Positions 1 through 10,300 of a DNA stretch of 64,000 nt are shown here, in pieces. The position numbers and the translations under genes are program-made. Positions within the stretch are counted from its first letter, which is position 1. Each line of letters opens with the position of its first letter. A model generated the notes under the pieces. That model was not told where the DNA came from and searched no databases. It saw only the letters and a list, made by a program, of their open reading frames with translations. Origin of the DNA: Burkholderiaceae bacterium (lineage in GTDB: Bacteria > Pseudomonadota > Gammaproteobacteria > Burkholderiales > Burkholderiaceae_C); contig JAEUOU010000015.1 in assembly GCA_016790575.1 (NCBI GenBank), positions 62,001 through 126,000 of the forward strand, in the 5' to 3' direction.

Positions 1-185
1 GCCGCAGCAAACATCTCGGGGCGATCCGGATCGCAGACGATCTGGACCGAACCCTCACGATCACGCAGATCGACAAAAATGACGCCGCCATGATCCCGGC
101 GCCGGTTGACCCAGCCACACAGCGTTACCGACTGGCCAAGGAGCTGTTCGGTTACCAGACCACAGTATTGGGAGCGCATCGACAT
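1..185 (-). CDS. aspS: Aspartyl-tRNA synthetase, N-terminal part (runs off the window)
   Basis: Charges tRNA-Asp (in many betaproteobacteria also tRNA-Asn) with aspartate in the cytoplasm. Only the first 61 residues are present because the gene continues beyond base 1. The visible part is the start of the OB-fold anticodon-binding domain, with the family's typical [23 protein letters not shown] and DLRDREG stretches. Two in-frame ATG codons lie at 185 and 179; the family usually begins just before the RxxYCG segment, so either could be used. It precedes the DUF502 gene in the transcription order reading leftwards, an arrangement common in Burkholderiales. Identity is firm; the start is uncertain by two codons. 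Confidence 0.93.
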   Translation of the reverse strand, partial: MSMRSQYCGLVTEQLLGQSVTLCGWVNRRRDHGGVIFVDLRDREGSVQIVCDPDRPEMFAA

Positions 186-239
186 AGAGGTTCTTTCTCG
201 CGGGATGCCGGCGCCAACGGCGCTGGCCTTGAAGTTGTT

Positions 240-905
240 TCAGTTCAACGGGACGGGCAAAGGCTTGGCCGCCTCGGCGTGCCGCGGCACAGGGGCCACG
301 ACGCCCATCGAAATGACGTACTTGAGCGCCTCATCGACCGTCATCTTCAGTTCGATCACGTCGGCTTTGGGCAGCATCAGGAAAAATCCGGACGTCGGGT
401 TCGGCGTCGTCGGAACATACACACTGACAAATTCGCCTGTCAGGTGCGTTGCCACTTCGCCGGAGGGCCGACCCGTCAGGAATGCGATGGTCCACGCGCC
501 TTGGCGGGGGTACTGCACCAGCAAGGCTTTGGAGAAAGCGTGTCCGTTGCCGGAAAACAGCGTGTCGGCAACCTGTTTGACGCCGGTGTAGATGCTCCGC
601 ACAAACGGAATGCGGTTCATCAAACCATCCCACTGGCGGACCCACCATTGACCAAACATGTTGGCAACGAATACACCGGTGGCGAAAACAACCACGGCAA
701 CCAAAATGACGCCCAGGCCAGGAATGCGGCGCAACGGCCCGGTCAACGAGCTGAGTCCCGGCGCCACCGCATCGGCAGCCGCGAGCAAGGCCAGAAAGAT
801 CCCGTCGAGCAGGCCCATGAGCCACAACAGGATCCAGACCGTCACGCCCATGGGCAGCCACACCAGCAGCCCGGTGACAAAGTATTGCTGGATGCGTCGC
901 TTCAT
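240..905 (-). CDS. DUF502 family inner membrane protein
   Basis: Conserved membrane protein of the DUF502 family, 221 residues, function not established. The N-terminus (MKRRIQQYFVTGLLVWLPMG) leads straight into a first hydrophobic segment at about residues 8-32. A second lies at about 63-85 (IPGLGVILVAVVVFATGVFV). The rest is a soluble C-terminal part with the conserved family phrases IPFVRSIYTGVKQ and GFFLMLPK. It lies 54 bases upstream of aspS and 71 bases downstream of the FmdB gene, all in the same direction, so co-transcription is likely. The basic N-terminus right before the first helix supports the ATG at 905. Family assignment is confident; no function can be inferred beyond membrane location. 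Confidence 0.9.
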   Translation of the reverse strand: MKRRIQQYFVTGLLVWLPMGVTVWILLWLMGLLDGIFLALLAAADAVAPGLSSLTGPLRRIPGLGVILVAVVVFATGVFVANMFGQWWVRQWDGLMNRIPFVRSIYTGVKQVADTLFSGNGHAFSKALLVQYPRQGAWTIAFLTGRPSGEVATHLTGEFVSVYVPTTPNPTSGFFLMLPKADVIELKMTVDEALKYVISMGVVAPVPRHAEAAKPLPVPLN

Positions 906-976
906 GTGAGCGTTGGTTGGAGGGGCTGAAACACTGGAGGCGCAGACAGGCCATCAGGCCGTGCGCAGGACAGGAC

Positions 977-1273
977 TCAATGGCAGCTGCACGATCCGCC
1001 ACACGGGCTCGCTGCCGCGGCGGCGGCCGGCTCGGCCGCCGGTTTTTCGGTCGCTGCGGCGGCGGCACCAGCCGTGGCGCCGGAAGCGCCGGCGCCACGG
1101 AAGTCTGTGGCATACCAGCCGTTTCCCTTGAGTTGGAAACCGGCTGCGGTCAGTTGCTTCTTGAACGTGCTGGCGCCGCAGGCCGGACATTCCGACAGGG
1201 GTGCGTCAGAGACTTTTTGCAAGACGTCCTTGGCATGTCCACAGGAGTCACACTTGTAGGCGTATATAGGCAC
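977..1273 (-). CDS. FmdB-family zinc ribbon protein
   Basis: Small 98-residue protein of the FmdB/CxxC_CXXC_SSSS putative regulatory family. I chose a GTG start at 1273 because the family begins (M)PIYAYxCxxCG; the reading frame stays open 11 codons further upstream to 1306, but that extension is not family-like. The zinc ribbon uses Cys8, Cys11, Cys29 and Cys32. Residues after about 60 are alanine-rich and low in complexity, ending in a second Cys-rich tip (CGGSCSCH). It is adjacent to the DUF502 gene and aspS, a conserved Burkholderiales neighbourhood. Its biochemical role is unknown; the link to regulation comes only from the family name. Confidence 0.88.
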   Translation of the reverse strand: MPIYAYKCDSCGHAKDVLQKVSDAPLSECPACGASTFKKQLTAAGFQLKGNGWYATDFRGAGASGATAGAAAAATEKPAAEPAAAAAASPCGGSCSCH

Positions 1274-1336
1274 GGCGCAACGACCATAGTTCGGGAAAAC
1301 CTGCAATTATAAGCGCCTGGCCCGTTGCCTGAGAGT

Positions 1337-2788
1337 TCAGTGGGTGTGCGCCCGCGCAATCGGGTGGCCCTTGGGAGCAATGAGTTGCGGTGCGAGCGAA
1401 CCAATCACCATCAGGATCACGGAGGCTGCCAGTCCGATCAGGTTGGCGGGAACGAGGGCATCAGCAGCCACGTTTTGCGCGATCAACCAGGTCCCCACGC
1501 CACCAACCGCCGAGAACAGGGCGCCTTGTGTGGTGGCTCGCCGCCAATAGGCGCCAGCCAGCAAGGGGATGAACGCACCGGCCAGCGTCACGTTGTAGGC
1601 GTTCTGAACCATCTCGTACATGGTGCTCTTGCTGTTCAGGGCAAAGAGCAAGGCGCAGGCCGTGAACGTCACCAGAACGATGCGCAAAGTCAGCAAGAAT
1701 TGCTTGTCACCCATGCGCGGGGAAAGCGGGCGCAGCACGTTTTCCGTGAACAGAGACGTCGGTGCAAGCAAGGCGCCACTGGCGGTCGACAGAATGGCAG
1801 AGAGCAACGCCCCAAAAAACATCACCTGAGCCCACAGGGGCATCTTTCCAAGAACCATGTCAGGCAACACCCGCTGGATTTCCCTGGCATCGTCGGATCC
1901 GAACAAGGCGGCAAGGTTGGAATCGGCAACCACTGCCGCATAGGCAATGAAGATCGGGACGAAGGCGAACACGAAGTACAGAAGACCTCCGATGAGGGTT
2001 CCTCGGACGGCGGTGTTTTCGTCTTTGGCACTGGTCATGCGCTGGAAAACATCCTGCTGGGGAATTGACCCGAAGGCAAAGGCAAAAAACGCTCCGGCCA
2101 TGGCCCACCAGCCTGCAGCGTCGGAGGGGAAGAACTGGAACTTGCCTTCCGCTGCCGCCTGGGAGATCACCTTGGATGCCCCGCCGGCGAGATCACCCAC
2201 CAGCACCGCCACCAACGTCAGGCCGATGACAATCACGATCGTCTGCAACAGGTCGGTGAACGCAATTGACCACATGCCGCCGAATATGGTGTAGACCAGT
2301 ACGACTGCCGCGCCGATAAGGATGGCGTGGTTGAGCTCGAGGGCACCTCCGCTCAGGGTGTAGATGACCAATCCCAGCGCAGTCAACTGCGCCGATGTCC
2401 ATCCGAGGTAGGAGACAACGATGGCGACACTGGTCACCACCTCGACGCTTTTGCCGTAGCGCTGCTTGTAAAAATCGCCAATCGTCAGCAGATTCATCCG
2501 GTAGAAAAGACGGGCAAACAGCAACGCCGCCAGAACCAGGCAGACCGAGGCACCGAACGGGTCTCCCGGAATACCGGACAGGCCGTCACGGGCAAAGGTC
2601 GCGGAGACCGACAACACGGTTTCCGCCCCGAACCAGGTCGCAAACACTGTCGCCACATTCATGTACAGGGGCAGACTGCGTCCTGCAACCATGTAGTCTT
2701 TGGACGAATGCACCCTGCGGGCCGCAAGCAAGCCGATGGTGATGGTAACGGCCAGATACGCAACGACAAACACAATCAAGGCATTCAC
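1337..2788 (-). CDS. Sodium:solute symporter family transporter
   Basis: Integral membrane secondary transporter of the SSS (SLC5-like) family, 483 residues, with about 13 hydrophobic helices throughout. Family hallmarks include the N-terminal YMVAGRSLP segment after helix 1, the FATWFGAETVLS stretch in the second helix, the GGMWSIAFTDLLQT segment near residue 170, and the FGSIPQQDVFQRMTSAKD loop near residue 245. Such proteins couple Na+ entry to uptake of a small solute (proline, pantothenate, acetate or sugars); the substrate cannot be read from the sequence. It is followed by FmdB 63 bases downstream and preceded by ubiB only 37 bases upstream, so it may be transcribed with the ubiquinone genes. 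Full length for the family. Confidence 0.9.
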   Translation of the reverse strand: MNALIVFVVAYLAVTITIGLLAARRVHSSKDYMVAGRSLPLYMNVATVFATWFGAETVLSVSATFARDGLSGIPGDPFGASVCLVLAALLFARLFYRMNLLTIGDFYKQRYGKSVEVVTSVAIVVSYLGWTSAQLTALGLVIYTLSGGALELNHAILIGAAVVLVYTIFGGMWSIAFTDLLQTIVIVIGLTLVAVLVGDLAGGASKVISQAAAEGKFQFFPSDAAGWWAMAGAFFAFAFGSIPQQDVFQRMTSAKDENTAVRGTLIGGLLYFVFAFVPIFIAYAAVVADSNLAALFGSDDAREIQRVLPDMVLGKMPLWAQVMFFGALLSAILSTASGALLAPTSLFTENVLRPLSPRMGDKQFLLTLRIVLVTFTACALLFALNSKSTMYEMVQNAYNVTLAGAFIPLLAGAYWRRATTQGALFSAVGGVGTWLIAQNVAADALVPANLIGLAASVILMVIGSLAPQLIAPKGHPIARAHTH

Positions 2789-2825
2789 GGGGCAGCGCTC
2801 CTCAAGTTGGCGGGTGGGCGAAATT

Positions 2826-4391
2826 TTAGAAAAGTCGAATGCGGATCAGCCATTGCATTGCCAGCAAGCCGAGGGTAAATCCCAACCCCCCATAAATGAC
2901 GGCTTGCAGCAGTCGATTGGTTCTTCTCTGTTCAGCGATCAACTGGGCAACTTCACGGCCCGATGCGAACGCACCGTGCTGCAACTGCTGATGAAGGAGC
3001 CGGGGCAACTCGGGAAGCAGCTTGGCGTACCGCGGAGCCTGGGCCTTGAGTTCATCCAGAAACTTCTGAGGGCCCAGTTGTTCCAGCATCCACTTTTCCA
3101 GAAAAGGCTTGGCCGTACTCCACAGGTCCAGCTCCGGATCAAGTTGGCGGCCCAACCCCTCGATGTTGAGCAAGGTTTTCTGCAACAGCACCAGTTGCGG
3201 CTGGATCTCGACATGGAAGCGCCGGGACGTCTGAAAAAGTCGCATGAGCACCATGCCGAGCGAAATCTCGCGCAATGGTCGATCGAAATACGGCTCGCAG
3301 ACACTTCGAATGGCCGATTCGAGCTCATCCACCCGGGTCTCGGCGGGCACCCAGCCGGATTCAATGTGCAGCTCCGCCACCCTTTTGTAGTCGCGGCGAA
3401 AGAACGCCGTGAAATTCTGGGCCAAGTATTCCTTGTCGAATTCCGTCAATGTTCCCACGATGCCGAAGTCAAGCGAAATGAAACGCCCGAAACTGGACGG
3501 ATCAATACTGACCTGAATATTGCCCGGATGCATGTCGGCATGGAAAAAGCCATCCCGAAAGACCTGGGTGAAAAAAATCGTGACGCCGTCGCGCGCAAGT
3601 TTCGGAATGTCCACTCCCGCGTCGCGCAAGCGCTGGGTCTGGCTGATGGGAATACCCACCATCCGTTCCATCACGATCACTTCGGAGTGGCAATAGTCCC
3701 AGTGCATTTCGGGAATCAGGACCAGATCCAAGCCTTGCATATTGCGCCGCAACTGGGCCGCGCTGGATGCCTCTCGGATCAGATCGAGTTCGTCATGCAG
3801 ATACTTGTCAAATTCCGCAACCACTTCGCGTGGTTTCAGGCGTTTTCCATCAGCGGACAGCCCTTCGACCCACGAGGCCATCATCCGCATCAGGGCGAGG
3901 TCCTTTTCGATGATCCCCAGCATTCCGGGGCGCAAGACCTTGACGGCAACGTCCCGAAGTCTCCCGTCCCGAGAGCGGAGGGTGGCAAAGTGGACCTGCG
4001 CGACGGACGCACTGGCCACGGGCACCCGGTCAAAGCTGGCAAACACCTCTGCGACCGACCGCGAGAAGGCCCGCTCGATGGTTGCTACCGCGATGTCCGA
4101 GCTGAACGGGGGCACCCGGTCCTGCAGCTTGGCCAGTTCAGCGGCAATATCGGGGGGCAGCAAGTCTTGGCGGGTTGAAAGTACCTGCCCGAACTTGACA
4201 AAAATCGGCCCCAGTTGTTCGAGTGCCTCGCGAAGGCGCTCCCCGCGAGGGGCATCCAGCTTGCGTCCAAGCGTCAGAATCCGTGCCAGACGCCGAATCC
4301 ATGCCTGCGGCACATTGCTGAGCACCAGCTCATCAAGGCCGAACCTCAGGACCACCCACAAAATGAAGATGCCCCGCACAAGCCGATTCAT
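2826..4391 (-). CDS. ubiB: UbiB, ubiquinone biosynthesis accessory kinase-like protein
   Basis: Atypical ABC1/ADCK/UbiB-family protein needed for ubiquinone synthesis, acting at the inner membrane, probably as an ATPase handling isoprenoid intermediates. Length 521, usual for the family. The diagnostic KxGQ motif is KFGQ at residues 66-69, followed by STRQDLLP; the A-rich nucleotide loop appears as [11 protein letters not shown] and the catalytic-loop segment as HADMHPGN near residue 290, then the metal-binding SLDFG. A hydrophobic C-terminal segment (from about 495) anchors it to the membrane. Its start overlaps the stop of ubiJ by four bases, so the two are translationally coupled. Firm identification. 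Confidence 0.95.
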   Translation of the reverse strand: MNRLVRGIFILWVVLRFGLDELVLSNVPQAWIRRLARILTLGRKLDAPRGERLREALEQLGPIFVKFGQVLSTRQDLLPPDIAAELAKLQDRVPPFSSDIAVATIERAFSRSVAEVFASFDRVPVASASVAQVHFATLRSRDGRLRDVAVKVLRPGMLGIIEKDLALMRMMASWVEGLSADGKRLKPREVVAEFDKYLHDELDLIREASSAAQLRRNMQGLDLVLIPEMHWDYCHSEVIVMERMVGIPISQTQRLRDAGVDIPKLARDGVTIFFTQVFRDGFFHADMHPGNIQVSIDPSSFGRFISLDFGIVGTLTEFDKEYLAQNFTAFFRRDYKRVAELHIESGWVPAETRVDELESAIRSVCEPYFDRPLREISLGMVLMRLFQTSRRFHVEIQPQLVLLQKTLLNIEGLGRQLDPELDLWSTAKPFLEKWMLEQLGPQKFLDELKAQAPRYAKLLPELPRLLHQQLQHGAFASGREVAQLIAEQRRTNRLLQAVIYGGLGFTLGLLAMQWLIRIRLF

Positions 4392-4930
4392 GAGCCCGCT
4401 TTCGTGCTGCCCCGGGGAGTACGGACAAAATCTCGAACAGCCCTGGCCCCCGCTCGCCCCAGTTCTCCCAGGGTATGGGCCGGCACATCGCCGATCAGGC
4501 GCGAAAGATCTTCTTCAAGATCCCAGCGCAAATGATCCACCAACCAATTGATTTCGGCCGCGAGTTGAACATCGCCTTCCACATGAACCGCAGGCCTATC
4601 ACCATCGAACAGTTTGCGCGCCAACTGCAACGGGTCGGCTTCGGTCACGGTCAGTGTCAAGTCGACAACAGACGCCTGGTCTGAATGCTCCAAAAGGCCG
4701 GCTGCGGTTGGTCTGAGCGAGAACTCGATCGATTGCCAACGCACCAGCACGCACTTGCCGGACTGCCGGGCCAGTCGCTGTTGCGCCGCGGGCTCCTGCT
4801 GGATCACGTGGTTGAGCAGGAGAATAAGGCGGTTGCGAATCTCGTCCGTTACCCAATTGGGAGGGCGAAGCCCAGAGACCAGTTCGGTAGCCGCCTGAAA
4901 CACCCAAGAAAAAGGGGACTGTGTTGCCAT
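4388..4930 (-). CDS. ubiJ: UbiJ, SCP2-domain ubiquinone biosynthesis accessory factor
   Basis: SCP2-like sterol/lipid carrier protein of 180 residues, taken as UbiJ, which with UbiK organises the soluble Ubi complex and binds ubiquinone intermediates. The SCP2 fold covers about residues 20-130, with the [20 protein letters not shown] and [18 protein letters not shown] segments and the following [20 protein letters not shown] helix typical of the family. The C-terminal part ([19 protein letters not shown]) is also characteristic. Position immediately upstream of ubiB with a four-base overlap, and near ubiE, supports the assignment. Sequence similarity in this family is low, so the symbol rests partly on context. 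Confidence 0.87.
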   Translation of the reverse strand: MATQSPFSWVFQAATELVSGLRPPNWVTDEIRNRLILLLNHVIQQEPAAQQRLARQSGKCVLVRWQSIEFSLRPTAAGLLEHSDQASVVDLTLTVTEADPLQLARKLFDGDRPAVHVEGDVQLAAEINWLVDHLRWDLEEDLSRLIGDVPAHTLGELGRAGARAVRDFVRTPRGSTKAGS

Positions 4931-4995
4931 AGTCCCCGATTATTCCTGCAATTGCGGCAATGCCCAGCGCGCCGGGCGACTGCTGAGCGAGGCGC

Positions 4996-5985
4996 TTACT
5001 GCAAAGCCTGAACGCCAGCCACCAGCCACCCGCCTGAACCATCCTTCGGTTTGGTCATATTCCAGACCTCACGGAAGGGGCTCGGACCCGCCGACGGGTC
5101 TTCGCGGATCATGCCGTTGAACTCGACACTGGCCATGTACTCGCCGGACGAATCCGATATGCCAAGCAGTTGAGCCTCCAGCATGACCACCTCGGTTCGG
5201 TTCGGTTGTCCGGGAGCCTGTTTCTCCCGCTCCGACAGCTGAGCGCGAATCTCTTCCAGCATGGAATCGGTCATCATGGCACGCAGTGTCGCGATATCGG
5301 CCCGATCCCAGGCGTCCTGAAGCGTCACAAAATTACGCTTCGCTGCCGTGACGAAGCCCGCTGTATCGAAGTCCGCCGGGACGCCCCACGCCTGAGAGCC
5401 CCCAAGACCGGAACCAATGAGGGAGCCGCCGGTCTGCGGCGCATATCGGGAGGCATCGAAACTGGTGCTGCTGCGCTCCCACGGGCGGGCTGACGCGTCA
5501 TTGCCCACATGCTCCGGGCTGTAGCTGCGGGGTACAGCACCGGCCGGAGCACCACCCGCACCCTGCAAGGCCAGTCCCTGCGGAGAGGCCGCATTGCGCC
5601 GTGACCGCAGGATCATGCCAACCACCACCATCACTACCAGACCTAGCAAAAGGAACAGCAGAATCTGCCCGAACGCCTCGCCGAAACCCAGCGAACTGGC
5701 CAGCCAGGCCAGTCCGAGACCGGCGGCCAGACCGCCGAGCATGGCACCCCAAGGCTTCTTGGGTGCGGCAGCGGCCGCGCCGGCCGCCGCCGGCGAGCCA
5801 GCGGCTGCGCTCGTACCTGCGTTCTGCGTCGGCGTCGCCGGAGGTGTCTTGACGGCTTCGCGCTGGGTCACATTACTCGATTGCTGACCGACGGACTTGC
5901 CGCCACCCAGCCGTTTGGCGGCCGACGCGTCCATGGCCCCAAAAACCATGACACCGGCAAGAATGATTGAGAACAGGCCCTTCAT
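4996..5985 (-). CDS. Tim44-domain membrane protein
   Basis: Protein of 329 residues with a Tim44-like C-terminal domain. The ATG at 5985 is chosen over upstream in-frame codons because it follows an AAGGAGG ribosome site and begins a clear signal sequence (MKGLFSIILAGVMVFGAMDA). A Gly/Ala/Pro-rich linker (about 25-75) is followed by two closely spaced hydrophobic segments at about 77-125. A further linker leads to the Tim44 domain from about residue 190 (TAAKRNFVTLQDAWDRADIATLRAMMTDSM). The domain is predicted to bind hydrophobic or membrane surfaces; the bacterial function is not known. It lies between ubiE and ubiJ in one direction, hinting at a role connected with membrane lipids or quinones, but that is inference. 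Confidence 0.85.
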   Translation of the reverse strand: MKGLFSIILAGVMVFGAMDASAAKRLGGGKSVGQQSSNVTQREAVKTPPATPTQNAGTSAAAGSPAAAGAAAAAPKKPWGAMLGGLAAGLGLAWLASSLGFGEAFGQILLFLLLGLVVMVVVGMILRSRRNAASPQGLALQGAGGAPAGAVPRSYSPEHVGNDASARPWERSSTSFDASRYAPQTGGSLIGSGLGGSQAWGVPADFDTAGFVTAAKRNFVTLQDAWDRADIATLRAMMTDSMLEEIRAQLSEREKQAPGQPNRTEVVMLEAQLLGISDSSGEYMASVEFNGMIREDPSAGPSPFREVWNMTKPKDGSGGWLVAGVQALQ

Positions 5986-6019
5986 GACGCCTCCTTTGAT
6001 GAATTGAAAACAGAATCCC

Positions 6020-6751
6020 TCAGCACCGAATTCCAACATGCAAGGCCACAACCCCGCCTGTGAGGTTGTGAAAATCCACATGTCCGAATCCCGCTTCTTT
6101 CATAAGGGCTTTGAGCTCTTCCTGCCCGGGATGCATCCGAATCGACTCCGCGAGGTACCGGTAGCTCGCATCATCACCGGCGACCAGCTTGCCCAGCCGC
6201 GGCAGGACCTGAAACGAGTACCAGTCATAGGGCTTGGCCAGTGGTTCGGCCACTTTGGAGAACTCCAGTACCAAGAGCTTGCCGCCAGGTTTGATAACCC
6301 GGCACATCTCGCGCAGCGCCCTGTCCTTGTGGGTCATGTTGCGCAATCCAAAAGCAACCGTCACGACATCGAAATGGGCATCGGGAAACGGCAGTTTTTC
6401 GGCATCGCATACCAGGCTGGACAAAACAACGCCCGCGTCCAGCAGACGATCGCGCCCGGTTCGCAACATGGCTTCATTGATGTCGGTGTGCACAACCTGT
6501 CCGGACGGACCGACCTTGCGAGCAAAGGCTTCGGACAGATCTCCGGTTCCGCCGGCGATGTCGAGTACGGCTTGCCCGGGCTGAACATGGGCCACACTCA
6601 CCGCGTAGGCCTTCCACAGGCGATGCAGGCCCAATGACATCAGGTCGTTCATCACGTCGTACCGGGATGCCACCGAGTCAAACACCCCCCTCACTCGACG
6701 CGCTTTGTCGGCTTCGTCGACCGTCTGAAAACCAAAATGGGTCGTGCTCAT
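6020..6751 (-). CDS. ubiE: UbiE, demethylubiquinone/demethylmenaquinone C-methyltransferase
   Basis: SAM-dependent methyltransferase that adds the C-2 methyl group during ubiquinone (and, where present, menaquinone) synthesis. The protein has 243 residues, typical length. Motif I for SAM binding is [16 protein letters not shown] near residue 65; the family signatures appear as [22 protein letters not shown] near residue 25 and [24 protein letters not shown] (described as separate parts) in the second half. The ending ([12 protein letters not shown]) is the normal UbiE C-terminus. It is followed 34 bases downstream by the Tim44 gene and then ubiJ-ubiB. Upstream, a 135-base gap to the DUF971 gene contains a dispersed repeat copy. 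Confidence 0.96.
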   Translation of the reverse strand: MSTTHFGFQTVDEADKARRVRGVFDSVASRYDVMNDLMSLGLHRLWKAYAVSVAHVQPGQAVLDIAGGTGDLSEAFARKVGPSGQVVHTDINEAMLRTGRDRLLDAGVVLSSLVCDAEKLPFPDAHFDVVTVAFGLRNMTHKDRALREMCRVIKPGGKLLVLEFSKVAEPLAKPYDWYSFQVLPRLGKLVAGDDASYRYLAESIRMHPGQEELKALMKEAGFGHVDFHNLTGGVVALHVGIRC

Positions 6752-6841
6752 GCTTCGATCCTATTCGGGCAGCGCCGCCAAAGGCTCATCACCCTGTCGC
6801 CAGGCATACTTTTTGTTGCAATATGCGCAAAAATCACCTGA

Positions 6842-6871
6842 ACCCAATGTAAAAAGGTCGTTTATTGCTAT
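6842..6871 (+). repeat. Dispersed 30-base intergenic repeat, copy 1
   Basis: Reads ACCCAATGTAAAAAGGTCGT and ends in TTGCTAT; continues GTTTTCGATAGC, giving a short inverted GCTAT...ATAGC end. It lies between ubiE and the DUF971 gene, in the opposite orientation to both. One of seven copies in this window, all exactly 30 bases from an ACCCA-like start to GCTAT. Confidence 0.75.
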
Positions 6872-6886
6872 GTTTTCGATAGCGTT

Positions 6887-7306
6887 TCAATGGCTGGAGC
6901 ACCCATGGCCCGCCTTTAGCGTCATTGGGGCATCGCGATCCATCCCGGCGGCCGCCAGGCGCTCAAAATATTCCTGCCACAACTCCCGCTCCCTTGAACC
7001 AAGGAAGTACAGGTATTCCCAGGTAAAGATGCCGGTGTCGTGGCCATCGGAAAAGGTCGGCTGAATGGCGTAATTGCCCACCGCTTCAACTGCGGTCACA
7101 CCGACATCGCGCTTTCCGGTCTGCAGGGTTTCCTGGCCTGGCCCATGGCCTTGAACCTCGGCCGATGGGGAATAGACACGCATCAATTCGAACGGAATAC
7201 GAAACCGAGCGCCGTCGGCGAACGCGATTTCCAGCACGCGGGATTGGGCATGAACGGTGAGGGCTTCGGGTACCGGACCGGGGTTGCGAGCAGTTGACAC
7301 GAACAA
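6887..7306 (-). CDS. DUF971 family protein (gamma-butyrobetaine hydroxylase-like N-terminal domain)
   Basis: Soluble 139-residue protein consisting almost wholly of the DUF971 / GBBH-like N-terminal domain, which in eukaryotic hydroxylases is a small accessory zinc-binding or structural domain. Recognised from LEIAFADGARFRIPFELMRV followed by YSPSAEVQGHG, and from NYAIQPTFSDGHDTGIFTWEYL. Function of the stand-alone bacterial form is not established; a role in Fe-S assembly or carrier has been proposed for relatives, but the sequence here does not prove it. The tail contains a single Cys near the end (HGCSSH). It lies 15 bases after the large dehydrogenase gene and upstream of ubiE in the same direction. 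Confidence 0.9.
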   Translation of the reverse strand: MFVSTARNPGPVPEALTVHAQSRVLEIAFADGARFRIPFELMRVYSPSAEVQGHGPGQETLQTGKRDVGVTAVEAVGNYAIQPTFSDGHDTGIFTWEYLYFLGSRERELWQEYFERLAAAGMDRDAPMTLKAGHGCSSH

Positions 7307-7321
7307 ACTCCGAAATCAGGA

Positions 7322-10300
7322 TCAGACAAGGACACGTTCGATGCCGCCATCATTGGCGGCAGCAACAAAATCGGGCATCCAGCGGGGCCCCAGAAGCTGG
7401 TTGGCCATCTCGACAACAATGTAGTCCGCCTCCAGCAGGCCGCTGTTCAGGTCGTCGCGGTATCGGCTGAGCCCCTGCAGGCAACTCGGGCACGAAGTCA
7501 GTATCTTCATGTTGGCGCCGGGCGCCAGAGCACCCTCCGAACGCAGCGATGCCTCACTCTTGCGGATTTCTTCCTCTTTGCGGAACCGGACCTGGGTCGA
7601 AATGTCGGGCCGGGTGACGCCCAGCGTGCCCGACTCACCGCAACAACGCTTGCTTTCGACCACCCCCTCGCCGACCAGGGCTTTGACGGTCTTCATCGGG
7701 TCCTGCTGTTTCATCGGGCTGTGACAGGGATCATGGTACAGATAGGCTCCCTGCCCCGCCGGTAGCGTGATGCCTTTTTCCAGGAGGTACTCATGGATGT
7801 CGACAATGCGACATCCCGGGAAGATTTCCTCGAACTTGTACCCTTGCAGCTGGTCAAAGCAGGTGCCACAGCTCACCACCACGGTCTTGATATCGAGGTA
7901 ATTGAGCGTGTTGGCCACCCGATGGAACAGGACCCTGTTGTCCGTAATGATCTTCTCGGCTTTTTCGAATTGCCCCGAGCCGCGCTGGGGGTAGCCGCAA
8001 CAGAGATAGCCCGGCGGCAGCACAGTCTGAACACCAGCGTGCCAAAGCATGGCCTGAGTTGCCAGACCGACCTGGCTGAACAGTCGCTCCGATCCACACC
8101 CGGGAAAATAGAAGACGGCCTCTGTCTCGGAGGTCGTGGCCTGCGGGTTGCGGATGATAGGAACGTAGTCTTTGTCTTCGATATCCAGCAATGCTCGCGC
8201 TGTCTTGCTTGGCAAGCCAGCCGGCATCTTCTTGTTGATGAAGTGGATGACCTGTTCCTTTACGGGTGCCGGACCGAGCGTGGCTGGCGGCACGGACGTC
8301 TGCTTGCGCGCCAGCCGCTGCAGCAAATCGTTGGCAACCCGCTGAACCTTGAAACCCACGTCCACCATGACGGTACGCATCAGTTTGACCGTCTCGGGTC
8401 GGGTGGCATTGAGAAAGAACATGGCCGCCGCATTGCCGGGCCGGAAACTTTTCTGCCCCATTTTGCGCAGCAAGTTGCGCATGTTCATGGTCACATCGCC
8501 GAAGTCAATCTTGACCGGACACGGCGTGTAGCACTTGTGGCAGACCGTGCAATGGTCAGCCACATCCTCGAATTCGTGCCAGTGCTGAACGCTGATACCC
8601 CGCCGCGTCTGCTCCTCATAAAGGAACGCCTCTATCAACAGGGACGTTGCCAGAATCTTGTTACGCGGGCTGTAAAGCAGATTGGCACGAGGCACATGCG
8701 TCGCACAGACGGGCTTGCACTTTCCACAGCGCAGGCAGTCTTTCACCGAGTCGGCAATCGCGCCGATATCGCTTTGCTGCATGATCAAAGACTCGTGGCC
8801 CATCAGGCCAAAACTTGGCGTGTAGGCATGCGCAAGATCCGGGCGGCGCAGCGACACATCCTGCACGAGCGCGGGCATGGCGCTCACGTCGCGCAACAGT
8901 TTGCCTTTATTGAAGCGCCCTTGGGGGTCGACCAGGGCCTTGTAACGGGCAAACGGCGCAAGTTCCTCATCGGTGAGAAATTCCAGTTTGGTGATGCCAA
9001 TGCCGTGCTCACCAGAAATCACACCGTCCAGGCTGCGCGCCAGGGTCATGATGCGCGCCACCGCCTCGTGGGCCGTTTGCAACATCTCGTAGTCGTCGCT
9101 GTTGACCGGGATATTGGTGTGCACATTGCCGTCGCCGGCGTGCATGTGCAAGGCCACCCAAACCCGCCCCTTGAGCACCTGCCGGTGAATGACCAGGCAT
9201 TCTGCGAGGATAGGGCCGAACGCGCCTCCGGAGAAAATCTGTTCCAGCGGGGCAAGCAACTGCGCCTTCCAGCTGGCCCGCAGGCGATGGTCTTGCAACT
9301 GCGGAAAAAGGGTCTCCACTTCGCGCAGCCAGCCGCTCCATTGCTCACGAACCTGTTCGACAAGGTTCAGAGCCTGTTGCACGCGGTCTTCCAGCAGCTC
9401 CGCGCTCGGAATTTCGCTGGCGTAGTCGGTTTTCCCCAGAGGCAGGTTGCCACGGCGGAAAAAATCATCCAGCGCATCGCACAGACGAATCTTGTTGCGT
9501 AGGGACAGCTCGATATTGATGCGTTCGATGCCAAGGGTGTATTCGCCCATTCGCGGCAGCGGAATCACCACGTCTTCATTGATCTTGAAGGCGTTGGTGT
9601 GGCGGGAAATGGCCGCCGTTCGTTTGCGGTCAAGCCAGAATTTCTTGCGCGCTTCGGGGCTGATGGCGACAAATCCTTCGCCACTGCGGGAGTTGGCGAT
9701 GCGGATGGCTTCACTGGTGGCACGGGCAACCGCGTCGGCGTCATCGCCAACGATGTCACCGATCAGCACCATCTTGGGCAGGCCGCCGTTGCCCTTCTTG
9801 CTTTTGGTCGCATAACCGACGGCCTTCAGATAACGATCATCAAGGTGTTCCAAGCCGGCCAGCAGCGTCCCCGAACGTTTCTGTTCGGCAAACATGAAGT
9901 CTTTGATTTCGACGATCGAAGGCACCGCGTCCTTCGGATTGCCGAAGAACTCAAGACAGACCGTACGTGCGTGTTCCGGCATGCGGTGAACCAGCCACCG
10001 CGCGCTCGTAATGAGGCCGTCACAGCCTTCTTTCTGGATTCCGGGCAAGCCACTGAGAAACTTGTCGGTAACGTCTTTTCCCAAACCTTCCTTGCGGAAC
10101 GTATGACCCGCAATATCCAGTCGCTCGGAACGAATCATCGTGCGTCCGTCCGCCTGGAAATACGTCAATTCGAATCGGGCCACCTCGGCATCATGAATTT
10201 TGCCGAGGTTGTGGTCCAAACGTTTCACCTCCAGCCATTGGGCGTCCGGGGTCACCATGCGCCAGCTGATCAGGTTGTCGAGAGCGGTACCCCAAAGTAC

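Noticed and set aside
2700-4178. 492-codon plus-strand open frame opposite ubiB
   Set aside because: It spans the symporter-ubiB boundary on the opposite strand; ubiB carries all family motifs, and the antisense product is low in hydrophobic order and shows no domain.
7793-9502. 569-codon open frame on the plus strand opposite the large dehydrogenase
   Set aside because: The opposite strand encodes a clear multi-motif enzyme. The antisense product has no recognisable domain and the composition of a GC-rich shadow frame.
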